A stretch of 59,330 nt of DNA. Origin: an uncultured Clostridia bacterium. Its GTDB lineage: Bacteria; Bacillota; Clostridia; Oscillospirales; CAG-272. Every line of letters begins with the position of its first letter. Position 1 is the first letter of the stretch. The notes under the pieces are model-generated. The model had not been told where the DNA came from, made no database searches, and saw nothing but the letters and a program-made list of their open reading frames with translations. The stretch is from NCBI GenBank assembly GCA_944392615.1, contig CALXXF010000013.1:1-59330 (forward strand), read 5' to 3'. This document shows positions 7,704-16,158 of the stretch, piece after piece. The position numbers and the translations under genes were made by a program.

Positions 7704-8249
7704 TTACAGTGTGACAAGGAGAAAATAAACAGGCGCGTAATAGAAAAGAAAGGCAAGGCCAACAACAAAGGTCACTATATTCAATATCAACGCCGTCCGA
7801 AGACTTGCTTTTTCAGCCGCGTCATCCTTTGCGTTCCTTGCGCCGAGCACATACGGCAAGGCTATGGCGGAAAGCAGTGAGAAAAACAGAATGTTTACTA
7901 TAGTCACTATAAGAAGAGGCTTGTTTATCTTTCTTTTTACGACCGAGCCGCCGTAGTATTTGTTGTATATGCTGTCGAGGTCTATTTTCTGCGCGCCGTC
8001 CGTCCCGGAGCCTCTATCGCTTTCTGGTCCGCCTGAGCCGCCCGTTCCGTTACCGCTGTTTGTCTGACTCTGATAGGTGCCGCCGGCTGAAGTGTTGTTC
8101 TGATAATAAGAGTTTTCCTTGTCTCGTGGCTGCTCTTCCCTTCCGCCTTCATTTTCTTTGTCGGGATCTGCGGAAATTTTTGCACCGCAATTCATGCAGA
8201 ATTTTGCATCGTCCGGCAAGGGCTCGCCGCATTTGCTACAAAATATCAT
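7704..8249 (-). CDS. zinc-ribbon membrane protein, function unknown
   Basis: A 181-residue protein with an N-terminal zinc ribbon (FCSKCG, then FCMNCG 10 residues later), a Gly/Ser/Asn/Gln-rich hydrophilic linker (about 35-90), a basic segment KRKINK, and two hydrophobic membrane spans at the C-terminus (ITIVNILFFSLLSAIALPYVLGA and a final LILNIVTFVVGLAFLFYYAPVYFLL-like span). This zinc_ribbon_2 plus transmembrane layout is widespread in Clostridia but has no firm function. ATG 8249 follows GGAGG by 5 bases; a TTG four codons earlier falls inside the ribosome binding site and is unlikely. It is first in a probable operon with hisS, read from the promoter at 8311-8339. Confidence 0.8.
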   Translation of the reverse strand: MIFCSKCGEPLPDDAKFCMNCGAKISADPDKENEGGREEQPRDKENSYYQNNTSAGGTYQSQTNSGNGTGGSGGPESDRGSGTDGAQKIDLDSIYNKYYGGSVVKRKINKPLLIVTIVNILFFSLLSAIALPYVLGARNAKDDAAEKASLRTALILNIVTFVVGLAFLFYYAPVYFLLVTL

Positions 8250-8310
8250 CGTTTCCTCCAAATATAATACATATGTACTCCCGGAAGCGCATGTCAGAGC
8301 TTTCTACGAG

Positions 8311-8339
8311 ATTATACCACAGTTCAGGCGCTTTTTCAA
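8311..8339 (-). promoter_or_regulatory. promoter for the zinc-ribbon gene and hisS
   Basis: On the minus strand: TTGAAA (plus 8334-8339), a 17-base spacer ending TGTGG, then TATAAT (plus 8311-8316). The TGG before the hexamer forms an extended -10. Confidence 0.8.
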
Positions 8340-8465
8340 TATCTTTCAGTCATATAATTTCATTCCTCCGTCGCCTCAAAAGATCCTCCGGTGCCTCTCA
8401 CGCAAGATCCGCGCCGGGCTGGCGTTGCTGTCGGTGCTTGCCGACGCCGTGCAGAAAGTCTTTCA

Positions 8466-8645
8466 TGATAGTCTTTCAAGGGGCTTTCAGGAAAATCTGA
8501 CATGATAGTCTTTCAAGGGGCTTTCAGGAAAATCTGACATGATAGCCTTTCAGGGGGCTTTCAGGAAAATCTGACAGGATAGTCTTTCAAGGGACTTTCA
8601 GGAAAATCTGACATGATAGCCTTTCAGGGGAGTCTTTCAGTACAG
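8466..8645. repeat. 37-bp tandem repeat, about 4.5 copies, intergenic
   Basis: The unit begins TGATAGTCTTTCAAGGGGCT and ends AGGAAAATCTGACA (37 bases). Copies start near 8466, 8503, 8540 and 8577, with a partial fifth; they vary by AGTC/AGCC, CAAGGGG/CAGGGGG and one C/G change. Copies abut with no unique spacers. The block lies between the divergent promoters of the zinc-ribbon gene and the NusG_II gene. The remainder of 8250-8465 shows no gene. Confidence 0.9.
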
Positions 8646-8700
8646 CCTTTCGGAAAGCTATGAATGCGTCCTGCCCTTTATATTATTATCGAAATTTTTG

Positions 8701-8729
8701 TTGCAAAAACCGCCGTTTTATGATAAAAT
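8701..8729 (+). promoter_or_regulatory. promoter for the NusG_II-EetB-ApbE gene set
   Basis: TTGCAA (8701-8706), a 17-base spacer ending TGA, then TAAAAT (8724-8729): an extended -10 promoter about 45 bases upstream of the first gene. Confidence 0.7.
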
Positions 8730-8773
8730 TATAAGAACGTATAAAAGACTTGTTGCAGGGTGAAAAGGTGGAA

Positions 8774-9154
8774 ATGAAACGTTTTGTCGGGGACGCGCTG
8801 ATTGCCGCTTTCATAATTGCGGCGGCCGCTGCGCTCGCCATTTGTTTTTTTGCCGGCAGCGCGGCTCTCTGTGAGGCTGATGATTTACAGCTTTCTGTTC
8901 TGGTCAAAGACAGGCACGACAGCGTTTCACTTTCCGACGACAGTGTGTTCGTCATCGAAAGTAACGGCTTTGAGATGACCGTCGTCGTAAGGGACGGGTC
9001 GGTTTATGTGGAAAAGTGCGACTGCCCAGATCAGGTATGCGTTCACACAAAAGCCATAAGCTCGGCATATCAGAGCATTATATGCGCTCCTGCCGGAATA
9101 ATACTGAAGATCGAACCGAAAGGAGAAGGTGATGAGATCATCGTCGCGGGCTGA
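8774..9154 (+). CDS. NusG domain II-containing membrane-tethered protein (EetA-like)
   Basis: A 126-residue protein with one N-terminal membrane span (about 8-28, ALIAAFIIAAAAALAICFF-like) followed by an extracytoplasmic NusG domain II fold. The family signature is clear: CDCPDQVCVHTK, then ICAPAGIILKI. Proteins of this family occur beside Gx/Hpre_diP_synt_I proteins and ApbE, including EetA of the Listeria flavin-based extracellular electron transfer locus; that assignment rests on family and gene order, not biochemistry. ATG 8774 has AAAAGG five bases upstream; in-frame GTG and TTG codons occur earlier. The 3' end overlaps the next gene by 23 bases. It is first of three coupled genes. Confidence 0.85.
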   Translation: MKRFVGDALIAAFIIAAAAALAICFFAGSAALCEADDLQLSVLVKDRHDSVSLSDDSVFVIESNGFEMTVVVRDGSVYVEKCDCPDQVCVHTKAISSAYQSIICAPAGIILKIEPKGEGDEIIVAG

Positions 9155-9815
9155 GACCGCCAGGCTCGGCGTGCTTGTCGCCTTTGCCATGCTGCTCTCA
9201 TATATAGAAATACTTCTTCCGCTGAATATCCCGGCGCTGCCCGGATTCAAACTCGGACTTGCAAATACAGTATCCGCCGCCGCGGCTGTATACATGGGAC
9301 TTTACGCCGCTTTTGCCGTCACCTTTGTCAGGGTACTGCTCACCGCTCTGCTTTTCGGAAATGTACAGTCTTTGATTTTTTCACTTTCAGGAGCTCTTTT
9401 TTCACTTGCCGCTCTCTGTTTTTCTGTTCTTTTCCTCCGGGGCAGGGTGTCCTTTGCCGGAATCTGCATGCTCTGCGCAGCCATGCACAATACGGGTCAG
9501 ATCGTGGCGGCTGCCCTGGTGTTCTCAGACAGCGCTCCCTTCCGCTTTCTCCCGGCACTTCTGATAGTTTCACTTTTTTACGGCATGTGCACGGGAATCG
9601 TTCTCAACCTTTCTGACAGGGCGCTTTCGAAGCTTTTGAAACCGCGCAGCACGAAAAATGCGCGCACGAGCATTGTATCAGGCAGGGAATTCGACGGCGC
9701 AGGAGGCGGTGCACGGACAGATACCGGACCGGAGGCGCCTGGCACGGAACACGCTTTTTCAGAAGAGCCGGAATTGGAAAAAACGAAAAAACAAGGAGAA
9801 GATGCAGGGCGATGA
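9132..9815 (+). CDS. Gx transporter / heptaprenyl diphosphate synthase component I family membrane protein (EetB-like)
   Basis: A 227-residue polytopic protein of the Hpre_diP_synt_I (Gx transporter) family, which resembles ECF substrate-binding subunits. The opening ARLGVLVAFAMLLSYIE and the segment PGFKLGLANTVSAAAA are characteristic, as is the VRVLLTALLFGN stretch. About five to six membrane spans end near residue 175; the last 50 residues are hydrophilic and charged, longer than usual. ATG 9132 is preceded by AGGAG six bases upstream; GTG 9129 is too close to that site. It overlaps the NusG_II gene and its TGA overlaps the apbE ATG (ATGA), so all three are translationally coupled. Despite the family name, prenyl synthase activity is not implied. 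Confidence 0.83.
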   Translation: MRSSSRAETARLGVLVAFAMLLSYIEILLPLNIPALPGFKLGLANTVSAAAAVYMGLYAAFAVTFVRVLLTALLFGNVQSLIFSLSGALFSLAALCFSVLFLRGRVSFAGICMLCAAMHNTGQIVAAALVFSDSAPFRFLPALLIVSLFYGMCTGIVLNLSDRALSKLLKPRSTKNARTSIVSGREFDGAGGGARTDTGPEAPGTEHAFSEEPELEKTKKQGEDAGR

Positions 9816-10849
9816 AAACCAGGGCTCACGGAGCACGCAGGCTGCTTTTGCGTGTCATTTGCATTATTCTCAGCATGTCTGCGGCGGCGTCTCTTTTTTC
9901 CTGCGCGGACGACCATGACGGCGGCGAGCCTGCGGCAGAAGCTACGTTTACGGCAATGGATACTGTCATGACAATAGAGGTGCTCTCGGTGGAGGACAGC
10001 GCGGACGCGCAGGCGCTTGTAAGAGATTGTATCGATATTGTGTCAGATATAGAAAAGAGGATGTCGAGAACGCTTGAGGACAGCGAGATATATAAATTCA
10101 ATCACAGCGAAAAAGGAGCGCTTCTTTCAGACGATACAGCCTGGCTGATAAGGACGGCGCTTGAGATTTCTGAGCTGTCAGACCGTGCTTTTGACATAAC
10201 TGTCGCCCCGCTTGTCGATTTGTGGGATATAAAAAATGCTCAGGCACCTCCGGCACAGGAGGATATAGATGAGCTTCTTCCGATCGTGGGGTACGATCAT
10301 CTTTCATTTGACGGGAATTTTCTTTTCAAGGATGATCCGCGCGTTATGATAGACCTCGGAGCTGCGGCCAAGGGCTACGCACTGTCCGCCGCGTGCAGAT
10401 ACCTTGAAGAAAACGGCGTTCTGTGCGCTGTTCTCAATTTCGGGGGAAATGTTGGATTCATCGGAAAAAGAAGCGACGGCTCAGACTGGCGGGTAGGAAT
10501 AAAAGACCCTGACTCCCCGTCCTCGCTTTCCGGTATTTACAGTGTGGGAAGCGGCGCTGTCTCCGTATCCGGAGATTATGAAAGATATTTTGTCTTTGAA
10601 GGGGTCCGGTATCACCACATACTCTCGCCGCAAAGCGGATATCCCGCCTCGCTTTGCAGAAGCTGTGCAGTATACTGCGCCGATGCCGTTGTGGCGGACA
10701 TGCTTTCCACAGCGCTTTTTGTGGCAGGTAAGGACGGCGCGGAAAAAATTTACTCAAGCGGACGGTTTGATTTTGAATATGTCATTTTTACCGACGACGG
10801 CTTTTATACAAGTCCCGGCGCCTCAGACAGCTATGAGCCTCTTAAATAA
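9812..10849 (+). CDS. apbE: FAD:protein FMN transferase ApbE, lipoprotein
   Basis: ApbE attaches FMN from FAD to Ser/Thr residues of extracytoplasmic flavoproteins, using magnesium. The 345-residue protein has a lipoprotein signal with LFSC at residues 28-31. Family motifs: TAMDTVMTIEV, the Asp-rich early segment, VMIDLGAAAKGYALSA, LNFGGNVGFIG, WRVGIKDPD, SVSGDYERYF and HHILSPQSGYPA. It starts on the ATGA overlap with the previous gene. In Listeria the equivalent gene (fmnB) serves extracellular electron transfer together with EetA and EetB. No obvious flavinylation target (FMN-binding domain protein) is encoded in this window, so the substrate lies elsewhere. It is well within the usual length of the family. 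Confidence 0.95.
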   Translation: MKTRAHGARRLLLRVICIILSMSAAASLFSCADDHDGGEPAAEATFTAMDTVMTIEVLSVEDSADAQALVRDCIDIVSDIEKRMSRTLEDSEIYKFNHSEKGALLSDDTAWLIRTALEISELSDRAFDITVAPLVDLWDIKNAQAPPAQEDIDELLPIVGYDHLSFDGNFLFKDDPRVMIDLGAAAKGYALSAACRYLEENGVLCAVLNFGGNVGFIGKRSDGSDWRVGIKDPDSPSSLSGIYSVGSGAVSVSGDYERYFVFEGVRYHHILSPQSGYPASLCRSCAVYCADAVVADMLSTALFVAGKDGAEKIYSSGRFDFEYVIFTDDGFYTSPGASDSYEPLK

Positions 10850-10994
10850 TCCTTGAATATGACGTCGTCAGGCTGCGCGAGGCCGACGCCTCTTCGCATT
10901 TTTCCCAAAGTCTGAAGATACAGAGTTAAGATACAGAAAAAAACGGCGGCGCATGCATGTCTGCCGCGAAATAAACCCGAAAGGAAAAACTGAT

Positions 10995-12398
10995 TTGAAA
11001 AAAGACAAGACCCTCAGTGCGCAGGAAACAGAAAAACAATTCGAATTTATGGACAAGGTCAGAAAATACAACCGCGAGGGTATGCGCGCATATATAGAGA
11101 CATTCGGCTGTCAGCAGAATGAGGCGGACAGTGAGAGGCTTGCGGGAATGGCTGAATACATGGGGTATACAGTCACAGACGACCCGTCAGATGCAGACCT
11201 CATAGTGGTCAATACCTGCGCGGTCAGGGAACATGCCGAATTGAAGGCTCTCTCCGTGACCGGTCAGTTCAAGCACATAAAGCAGAACAAAAGCGGACTG
11301 ATCATAGCCATGTGCGGGTGCATGGTTTCTCAGGAGCACAGAAGTCAGAGTATAAAAAACAGCTATCCATATGTGGATTTTGTCTTTGACACCCGGTCCC
11401 TGCACACATTTCCGGAAAGGCTTTACGAGCGTCTTGTCACCGGAAAGCGGAGCTTTGACATCTCAGGCTCTCAGGAGGGAGTTATCGCGGAGGGGCTTCC
11501 TGTCAGGCGTGCTTCAGATTTCAAGGCGTGGCTGTCGGTTATGTACGGCTGCAACAACTTCTGTACCTACTGTATCGTGCCCTATGTCCGTGGACGCGAG
11601 AGAAGCAGAAGACGTGAAAACATACTCGAAGAGGCGCGCCAGCTTGCAGCATCCGGGTACCGTGAAATAACGCTTCTCGGTCAGAACGTGAACTCGTACG
11701 GAAACGATTTGTACGACGACTATGATTTTGCCGACCTGCTCGCAGACATATGCAGAACGGACGGGGATTTCACGGTTAGATTCATGACAAGTCATCCGAA
11801 GGACGCAACCCGTAAGCTGATAGACACCATGGCGGAAAATGCAAAGATAGCAAAACAGTTTCACCTTCCTTTGCAGTCGGGAAGCGACAGAATCCTCGGA
11901 CTGATGAACAGGAAATACAACAGGGATAGATATCTTGACCTTGTTGGGTATATGCGCCTGAAAATACCTGATATCACCATAACCACCGATATAATAGTCG
12001 GCTTCCCCGGCGAAACCGAAGAAGATTTTGAAATGACTCTCGACATGCTTTCAAGGGTGCAATACGACAATATTTTCTCCTTTATATACTCAAAGAGAAA
12101 GGGCACTCCGGCGGAAAAAATGGCATCACAGGTCCCCGACGACGTCAAAAAAGAGCGTTTTGAAAGGCTTATAGAGCTTCAGAACGGGATATCGCGGCGC
12201 AAAAACGAGGAATACATAGGAAAGACCATAAGGGTGCTTGTTGAAGGAAGAAGCAAGACCGACGACTCAAAGCTGACGGGAAGAAACGAGAAAAACAGAC
12301 TCGTGCATTTTGAAGGCGAAGACAGCCTGATCGGCGGATATGCCGACGTCACTGTTGAAAGCGTGCAGCCGCACGCGCTTTTCGGAAGACTTGTCTGA
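10995..12398 (+). CDS. miaB: tRNA-2-methylthio-N6-dimethylallyladenosine synthase MiaB
   Basis: Radical SAM methylthiotransferase that converts i6A37 to ms2i6A37 in tRNAs. The product has the N-terminal UPF0004 domain with three cluster cysteines (ETFGCQQNE, VNTCAVRE, CGCM), the radical SAM domain with GCNNFCTYCIVP (CxxxCxxC) and GQNVNSYG, and a C-terminal TRAM domain (IGKTIRVLVEG...). MiaB rather than MtaB/RimO is indicated by GCQQNE and RGRERSR. The start is uncertain: TTG 10995 has AAGGA nine bases upstream and gives 467 residues; an in-frame ATG at 10953 has no ribosome binding site. It begins a codirectional run with the YlbF-family gene, mutS and mutL, an arrangement common in Bacillota. 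Confidence 0.95.
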   Translation: MKKDKTLSAQETEKQFEFMDKVRKYNREGMRAYIETFGCQQNEADSERLAGMAEYMGYTVTDDPSDADLIVVNTCAVREHAELKALSVTGQFKHIKQNKSGLIIAMCGCMVSQEHRSQSIKNSYPYVDFVFDTRSLHTFPERLYERLVTGKRSFDISGSQEGVIAEGLPVRRASDFKAWLSVMYGCNNFCTYCIVPYVRGRERSRRRENILEEARQLAASGYREITLLGQNVNSYGNDLYDDYDFADLLADICRTDGDFTVRFMTSHPKDATRKLIDTMAENAKIAKQFHLPLQSGSDRILGLMNRKYNRDRYLDLVGYMRLKIPDITITTDIIVGFPGETEEDFEMTLDMLSRVQYDNIFSFIYSKRKGTPAEKMASQVPDDVKKERFERLIELQNGISRRKNEEYIGKTIRVLVEGRSKTDDSKLTGRNEKNRLVHFEGEDSLIGGYADVTVESVQPHALFGRLV

Positions 12399-12505
12399 AG
12401 AATCAGGCGTCAACTCCGTGGCAGAAACAGTCAGCAAAGACCCAATATAAAATCAGCTTGTGCGAAACAAAATAATATAAAGCATAATTCAGGAAGATAA
12501 AATAT

Positions 12506-12928
12506 ATGCCGGAGAACCCGGAGAACAGGAATAACGATATGGACATAATCGATATGGCGGTAATGCTCGGTCAGAGGATAAAGAACGAAGAGACAGCAGA
12601 AAGATATCTGAAGGCAAAAGAGGCGTTCGACGCCTGCGAGGAGCTCAGGACATCATTCAGTGAATATGAGGTCCAGCGCATGGTGCTTGCGCAGGAAGCC
12701 AACAAGGAAGAGATCGACAACGAGCTTGTCAAGCGCATAGACACAAGGATAGACGAGCTGTTTGAATTTATAACCCATCACCCGGTTTACACAGAGCTTG
12801 AGCAGTCGCAGGCCGAGCTCAACGCGCTGATAAAAAAGGTTACGGATAAGATAACAGAGCAGATAACAGGAGAAAAGCCTTCGTCAGGCTGTACTCATGA
12901 CTGCTCCTCATGTTCCGGGTGTTCCTGA
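12506..12928 (+). CDS. YlbF/YmcA family protein with cysteine-rich tail
   Basis: A 140-residue, mostly helical protein of the Com_YlbF family (IIDMAVMLGQRIKNEE..., EELRTSFSEYE..., LVKRIDTRIDELFEFITHHPVY). In Bacillus YlbF (RicF) acts with YmcA and YaaT in a complex that binds iron-sulfur clusters and affects RNA maturation, competence and sporulation. The C-terminus here is CTHDCSSCSGCS, four cysteines in twelve residues, suggestive of a metal or Fe-S site; similar tails are frequent in clostridial members. ATG 12506 has AGGAAG nine bases upstream. It sits between miaB and mutS, the usual place for clostridial YlbF-family genes. YlbF versus YmcA cannot be decided from this sequence. Confidence 0.85.
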   Translation: MPENPENRNNDMDIIDMAVMLGQRIKNEETAERYLKAKEAFDACEELRTSFSEYEVQRMVLAQEANKEEIDNELVKRIDTRIDELFEFITHHPVYTELEQSQAELNALIKKVTDKITEQITGEKPSSGCTHDCSSCSGCS

Positions 12929-12950
12929 CAGGTGCTCACCCCAGAGGTAT

Positions 12951-12979
12951 TTGACGGTCTTCTGCGTTCGGCGTATATC
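12951..12979 (+). promoter_or_regulatory. possible promoter upstream of mutS
   Basis: TTGACG (12951-12956), 17 bases, TATATC (12974-12979). There is no TG extension and the -10 departs from consensus. If real, it gives mutS a leader of about 150 nt. Confidence 0.35.
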
Positions 12980-13136
12980 CCCGCCGTCCTGTGCTTGCCG
13001 CACATGTAAGTGATGCGTTGTGAGCCGGAGCGGCGGAACGGAGGGTCACCCGGATTTTTTTGGAAACGGTCCCGGACGCATGAAAAAGAGCGGGATATAA
13101 GACTACAGGCAAGCCGTATAAGGCACGGAGGGATAC

Positions 13137-15701
13137 ATGGCGCTTTCTCCTATGATGAAACAATATCTCAGCATAAAAAAAGAGCACGAGGATTCGATAC
13201 TGTTTTTCCGGCTCGGTGATTTCTATGAGATGTTCTACGATGACGCGGTACTCGTATCGAAGGAGCTGGATCTCGTGCTCACCGGAAAACAATGCGGCGA
13301 GGAGGAAAAGGCGCCCATGTGCGGCGTGCCTTATCATTCAGCCGATACATACATCGGCAAGCTCGTGGACAGAGGGTACAAAGTCGTTATATGTGAGCAG
13401 ACAGAGGACCCGGCTCTTGCAAAGGGCCTTGTGTCGCGCGATGTCGTCCGGATAATAACCCCCGGAACGGTCACAGATCAGGCGCAGCTCTCCGAGGAAA
13501 AAAACAACTATATAGCCGCCTTTGTGCGTGACGGCAATGAGGCGAGCATATGCTTTGCAGATATAACTACCGGTGAAATAAGGGCGTGCACACGCGAGGA
13601 CAGCGAGCCGGCAATAATAAACGAGCTGTCGGTATATCAGCCGCGCGAGCTTCTTGTCCCTGAGGGCGCTCTGACCGACGGACTTTCCGATTATGTCAAA
13701 AACCGGCTTTGCGCATCGGTAAATACCGAAAAAACCGATTCGTTTGAGCTTTCTGCATGCAGAAAAGATATAGAGCAGTATCTTTGCCGGAATCCGGACG
13801 ACATGGCGGTGAACGACGGTATAATACGCTGTATGGGCGTTCTTGTTCGTTACATAGCAGGCACACAGATGACCGACATCTCGTATATCAAGGACCCTGT
13901 TATATACGGAAGCGGGGATTATCTTGAGATGGATTCATCATCAAGAAGAAGTCTTGAGATAACCGAGAATCTTGCAGACAGAGAAAAAAAGGGCAGTCTT
14001 CTGTGGGTGCTCGACAAAACCAGGACCTCCTTCGGCGCAAGGCTTTTGCGCAAATGGATATCTATGCCCCTGAAGGATCCTGCCAGAATATGCGCAAGAC
14101 AGGACGCAGTGGGCGAGCTTGCCGGAGACTATATGCTCAGGCAGGAGCTATCGGAGCTTCTTTCCGGTGTCCTCGATGCCGAGCGGATAATGACCCGCAT
14201 ACTTTATAAAACTGCCGGCGGAAGAGATGTAAGGGCGCTGTACAGGACCATTTCGGTACTTCCTTCACTGAAAAAAACACTCCTTGGATGCAGATCAGGA
14301 CTTTTGCTGGATATAGCCTCCTCTCTTGATACCCTTGAAGACCTGAGTGCCATTATAGACAGGACCATAACCGAAGACCCGCCGTTTTCGGTTCGCGAGG
14401 GCGGCTTCATAAAAGAGGGTATCAACGAGGAGCTTGACAGACTCCGTTCTGTTCTTCACGGCTCAAAGGGCTATCTTGAGGACATAGAGAGACGTGAAAG
14501 AGAAGCTACCGGTATAAAAAATCTCAAAGTCGGCTATAACAAGGTGTTCGGATATTATATTGAAATATCAAAGTCCAATCTGTCTGAAGTGCCGGCTTCG
14601 TATATAAGAAAGCAGACGCTGACAGGCGGGGAAAGATATATAACCGAGGAGCTGAAGCAGCTCGAAAATACAATTCTGGGTGCTGCGGATAAGATAAACG
14701 CCATAGAATACGATATTTTTTCGCAGATATGCGACCACATAGCCGAAAACACAAGGAGAGTGCAGGCAGCAGCCGAGGCGATGGCGACTGTGGATGTGCT
14801 CCTCTCATTTGCGCAGGTCGCAGCGGCGAACGGCTACGTCCGTCCGGAGGTCGATATCGGAGATGTAATAGACATAAGGGACGGAAGGCATCCTGTGGTG
14901 GAACTATTTTGCACGCAGGCGGGGTTTGTTCCGAATGATCTGTTTCTTGATACCGGAAACCACAGACTCATTTTGCTTACAGGACCAAATATGGCGGGTA
15001 AATCGACATACATGCGTCAGACTGCCCTGATATGCCTGATGGCGCAGGCGGGTTCCTTTGTCCCTGCGTCAAGCGCGCGGGTAGGTATTATAGATAAGAT
15101 ATTCACAAGAGTCGGCGCCTCTGACGACCTCGCCGGCGGGCGTTCCACCTTCATGCTTGAAATGACCGAGGTAGCGTATATACTCAAAAACGCGACTCCA
15201 AGAAGTCTGGTGATATACGACGAGATAGGGCGCGGCACCTCTACATACGACGGAATGAGCATAGCGAGGGCGGTCGCAGAATACACGGCAGAGAAAAAGA
15301 AATGCCGCACTCTTTTTGCAACTCACTATCACGAGCTGTGCAGACTGGAGGACAGTGTCCAGGGGATAGAAAATTTTTCGGTCACTGCCCGCAAAAAAGA
15401 CAAAGGCATAGTTTTTCTGCGTAAAATAGTGAAAGGAGCGGCTCCGGACAGCTACGGAATAGAAGTGGCACAGCTGGCGGGAGTTCCGGCGCCTGTGATA
15501 AAGCATGCAAAAAAAATATTGTCAGAGCTTGAAGATAAAGCCCCGTCAGTCCAAGCGGCTCCCAAAGACGACGGCAGCCTCAGCTTTGACGATTATGTAA
15601 ACAAGGAGACGGCGGACCGGATAAGAATGGCGGATACCGAAAACATGACGCCGCTGGAGGCGCTTGTTTTTCTCACGGAGCTCAGGAAAAAGCTGCTGTG
15701 A
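13137..15701 (+). CDS. mutS: DNA mismatch repair protein MutS
   Basis: MutS binds mismatches and small loops and licenses MutL. The 854-residue protein has the full MutS1 architecture: mismatch-binding domain I with FFRLGDFYEMF (the F-x-E wedge), connector domain, lever and clamp helices, and the C-terminal ABC-type ATPase with GPNMAGKSTYMRQ (Walker A), the STFMLEM signature region and DEIGRGTSTYDG (Walker B), then FATHYHEL. The start at 13137 follows GGAGGG by 5 bases. A short membrane protein gene and mutL follow on the same strand. Nothing in the sequence suggests loss of function. MutS2 is excluded by the presence of domain I. Confidence 0.97.
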   Translation: MALSPMMKQYLSIKKEHEDSILFFRLGDFYEMFYDDAVLVSKELDLVLTGKQCGEEEKAPMCGVPYHSADTYIGKLVDRGYKVVICEQTEDPALAKGLVSRDVVRIITPGTVTDQAQLSEEKNNYIAAFVRDGNEASICFADITTGEIRACTREDSEPAIINELSVYQPRELLVPEGALTDGLSDYVKNRLCASVNTEKTDSFELSACRKDIEQYLCRNPDDMAVNDGIIRCMGVLVRYIAGTQMTDISYIKDPVIYGSGDYLEMDSSSRRSLEITENLADREKKGSLLWVLDKTRTSFGARLLRKWISMPLKDPARICARQDAVGELAGDYMLRQELSELLSGVLDAERIMTRILYKTAGGRDVRALYRTISVLPSLKKTLLGCRSGLLLDIASSLDTLEDLSAIIDRTITEDPPFSVREGGFIKEGINEELDRLRSVLHGSKGYLEDIERREREATGIKNLKVGYNKVFGYYIEISKSNLSEVPASYIRKQTLTGGERYITEELKQLENTILGAADKINAIEYDIFSQICDHIAENTRRVQAAAEAMATVDVLLSFAQVAAANGYVRPEVDIGDVIDIRDGRHPVVELFCTQAGFVPNDLFLDTGNHRLILLTGPNMAGKSTYMRQTALICLMAQAGSFVPASSARVGIIDKIFTRVGASDDLAGGRSTFMLEMTEVAYILKNATPRSLVIYDEIGRGTSTYDGMSIARAVAEYTAEKKKCRTLFATHYHELCRLEDSVQGIENFSVTARKKDKGIVFLRKIVKGAAPDSYGIEVAQLAGVPAPVIKHAKKILSELEDKAPSVQAAPKDDGSLSFDDYVNKETADRIRMADTENMTPLEALVFLTELRKKLL

Positions 15702-15787
15702 GGCAGATTTTGCATGACAGCCTGCAAACCCTGTAAAGAAATATACCGATAAAGAAAGATGTCCACAGAAAGGCGGGGGACTTGTCC

Positions 15788-16099
15788 ATGGAATATAATG
15801 AAAGCGGCTTCAAGAGGGGTACTCTCATAAAGATTGCCGCGATAATAGCCGATGCGTTGATTTTACTTGCCGTATTTCCGTATCAGGTGGTTGTAAACAG
15901 AAGAAGGGGCAGCCTGTCGGTTCGCTCATTGCTTCTTTACATCGTCATAAGAATATCCGGAAAAGACAAGGAGATACGCTGTTCTTTCCCGGGCGTGAAT
16001 ATTGCAGAGCTTAAAAGCTCCTGCGCACGGCGCTCTTCTTCCCGCAGTGCCGGGAAAGGAAAAACAAAATCACCGCGCCGCAAAGAAAAGACGCGGTGA
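15788..16099 (+). CDS. small membrane protein between mutS and mutL, unknown
   Basis: A 103-residue basic protein that I do not recognise. One hydrophobic segment is visible (about 13-32, IKIAAIIADALILLAVFPYQ-like), followed by a strongly basic region, a short second hydrophobic stretch (LLLYIVIRISG) and a Ser/Arg/Lys-rich tail (RRSSSRSAGKGKTKS). The ATG at 15788 is preceded by AGGCGGGGG at good spacing, supporting translation. The last codons lie in an inverted repeat (16070-16077 with 16092-16099). Its position inside the mutS-mutL pair suggests cotranscription, but basic tails and nucleic-acid binding are only a guess. It could be specific to this lineage. Confidence 0.55.
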   Translation: MEYNESGFKRGTLIKIAAIIADALILLAVFPYQVVVNRRRGSLSVRSLLLYIVIRISGKDKEIRCSFPGVNIAELKSSCARRSSSRSAGKGKTKSPRRKEKTR

Positions 16100-16158
16100 A
16101 TGCTGTCATGAGCATGGGGAAAAGAATGTGAAAGCATTAGCTGCCGGAGGGGCGCTTT

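Noticed and set aside
8466..8645. Possible CRISPR array
   Set aside because: The 37-bp units are directly adjacent with no unique spacers, and no cas genes are present.
16070..16099. Inverted repeat TCACCGCG/CGCGGTGA as a terminator before mutL
   Set aside because: No T-run follows and it lies within the end of a coding frame, so termination is unlikely.
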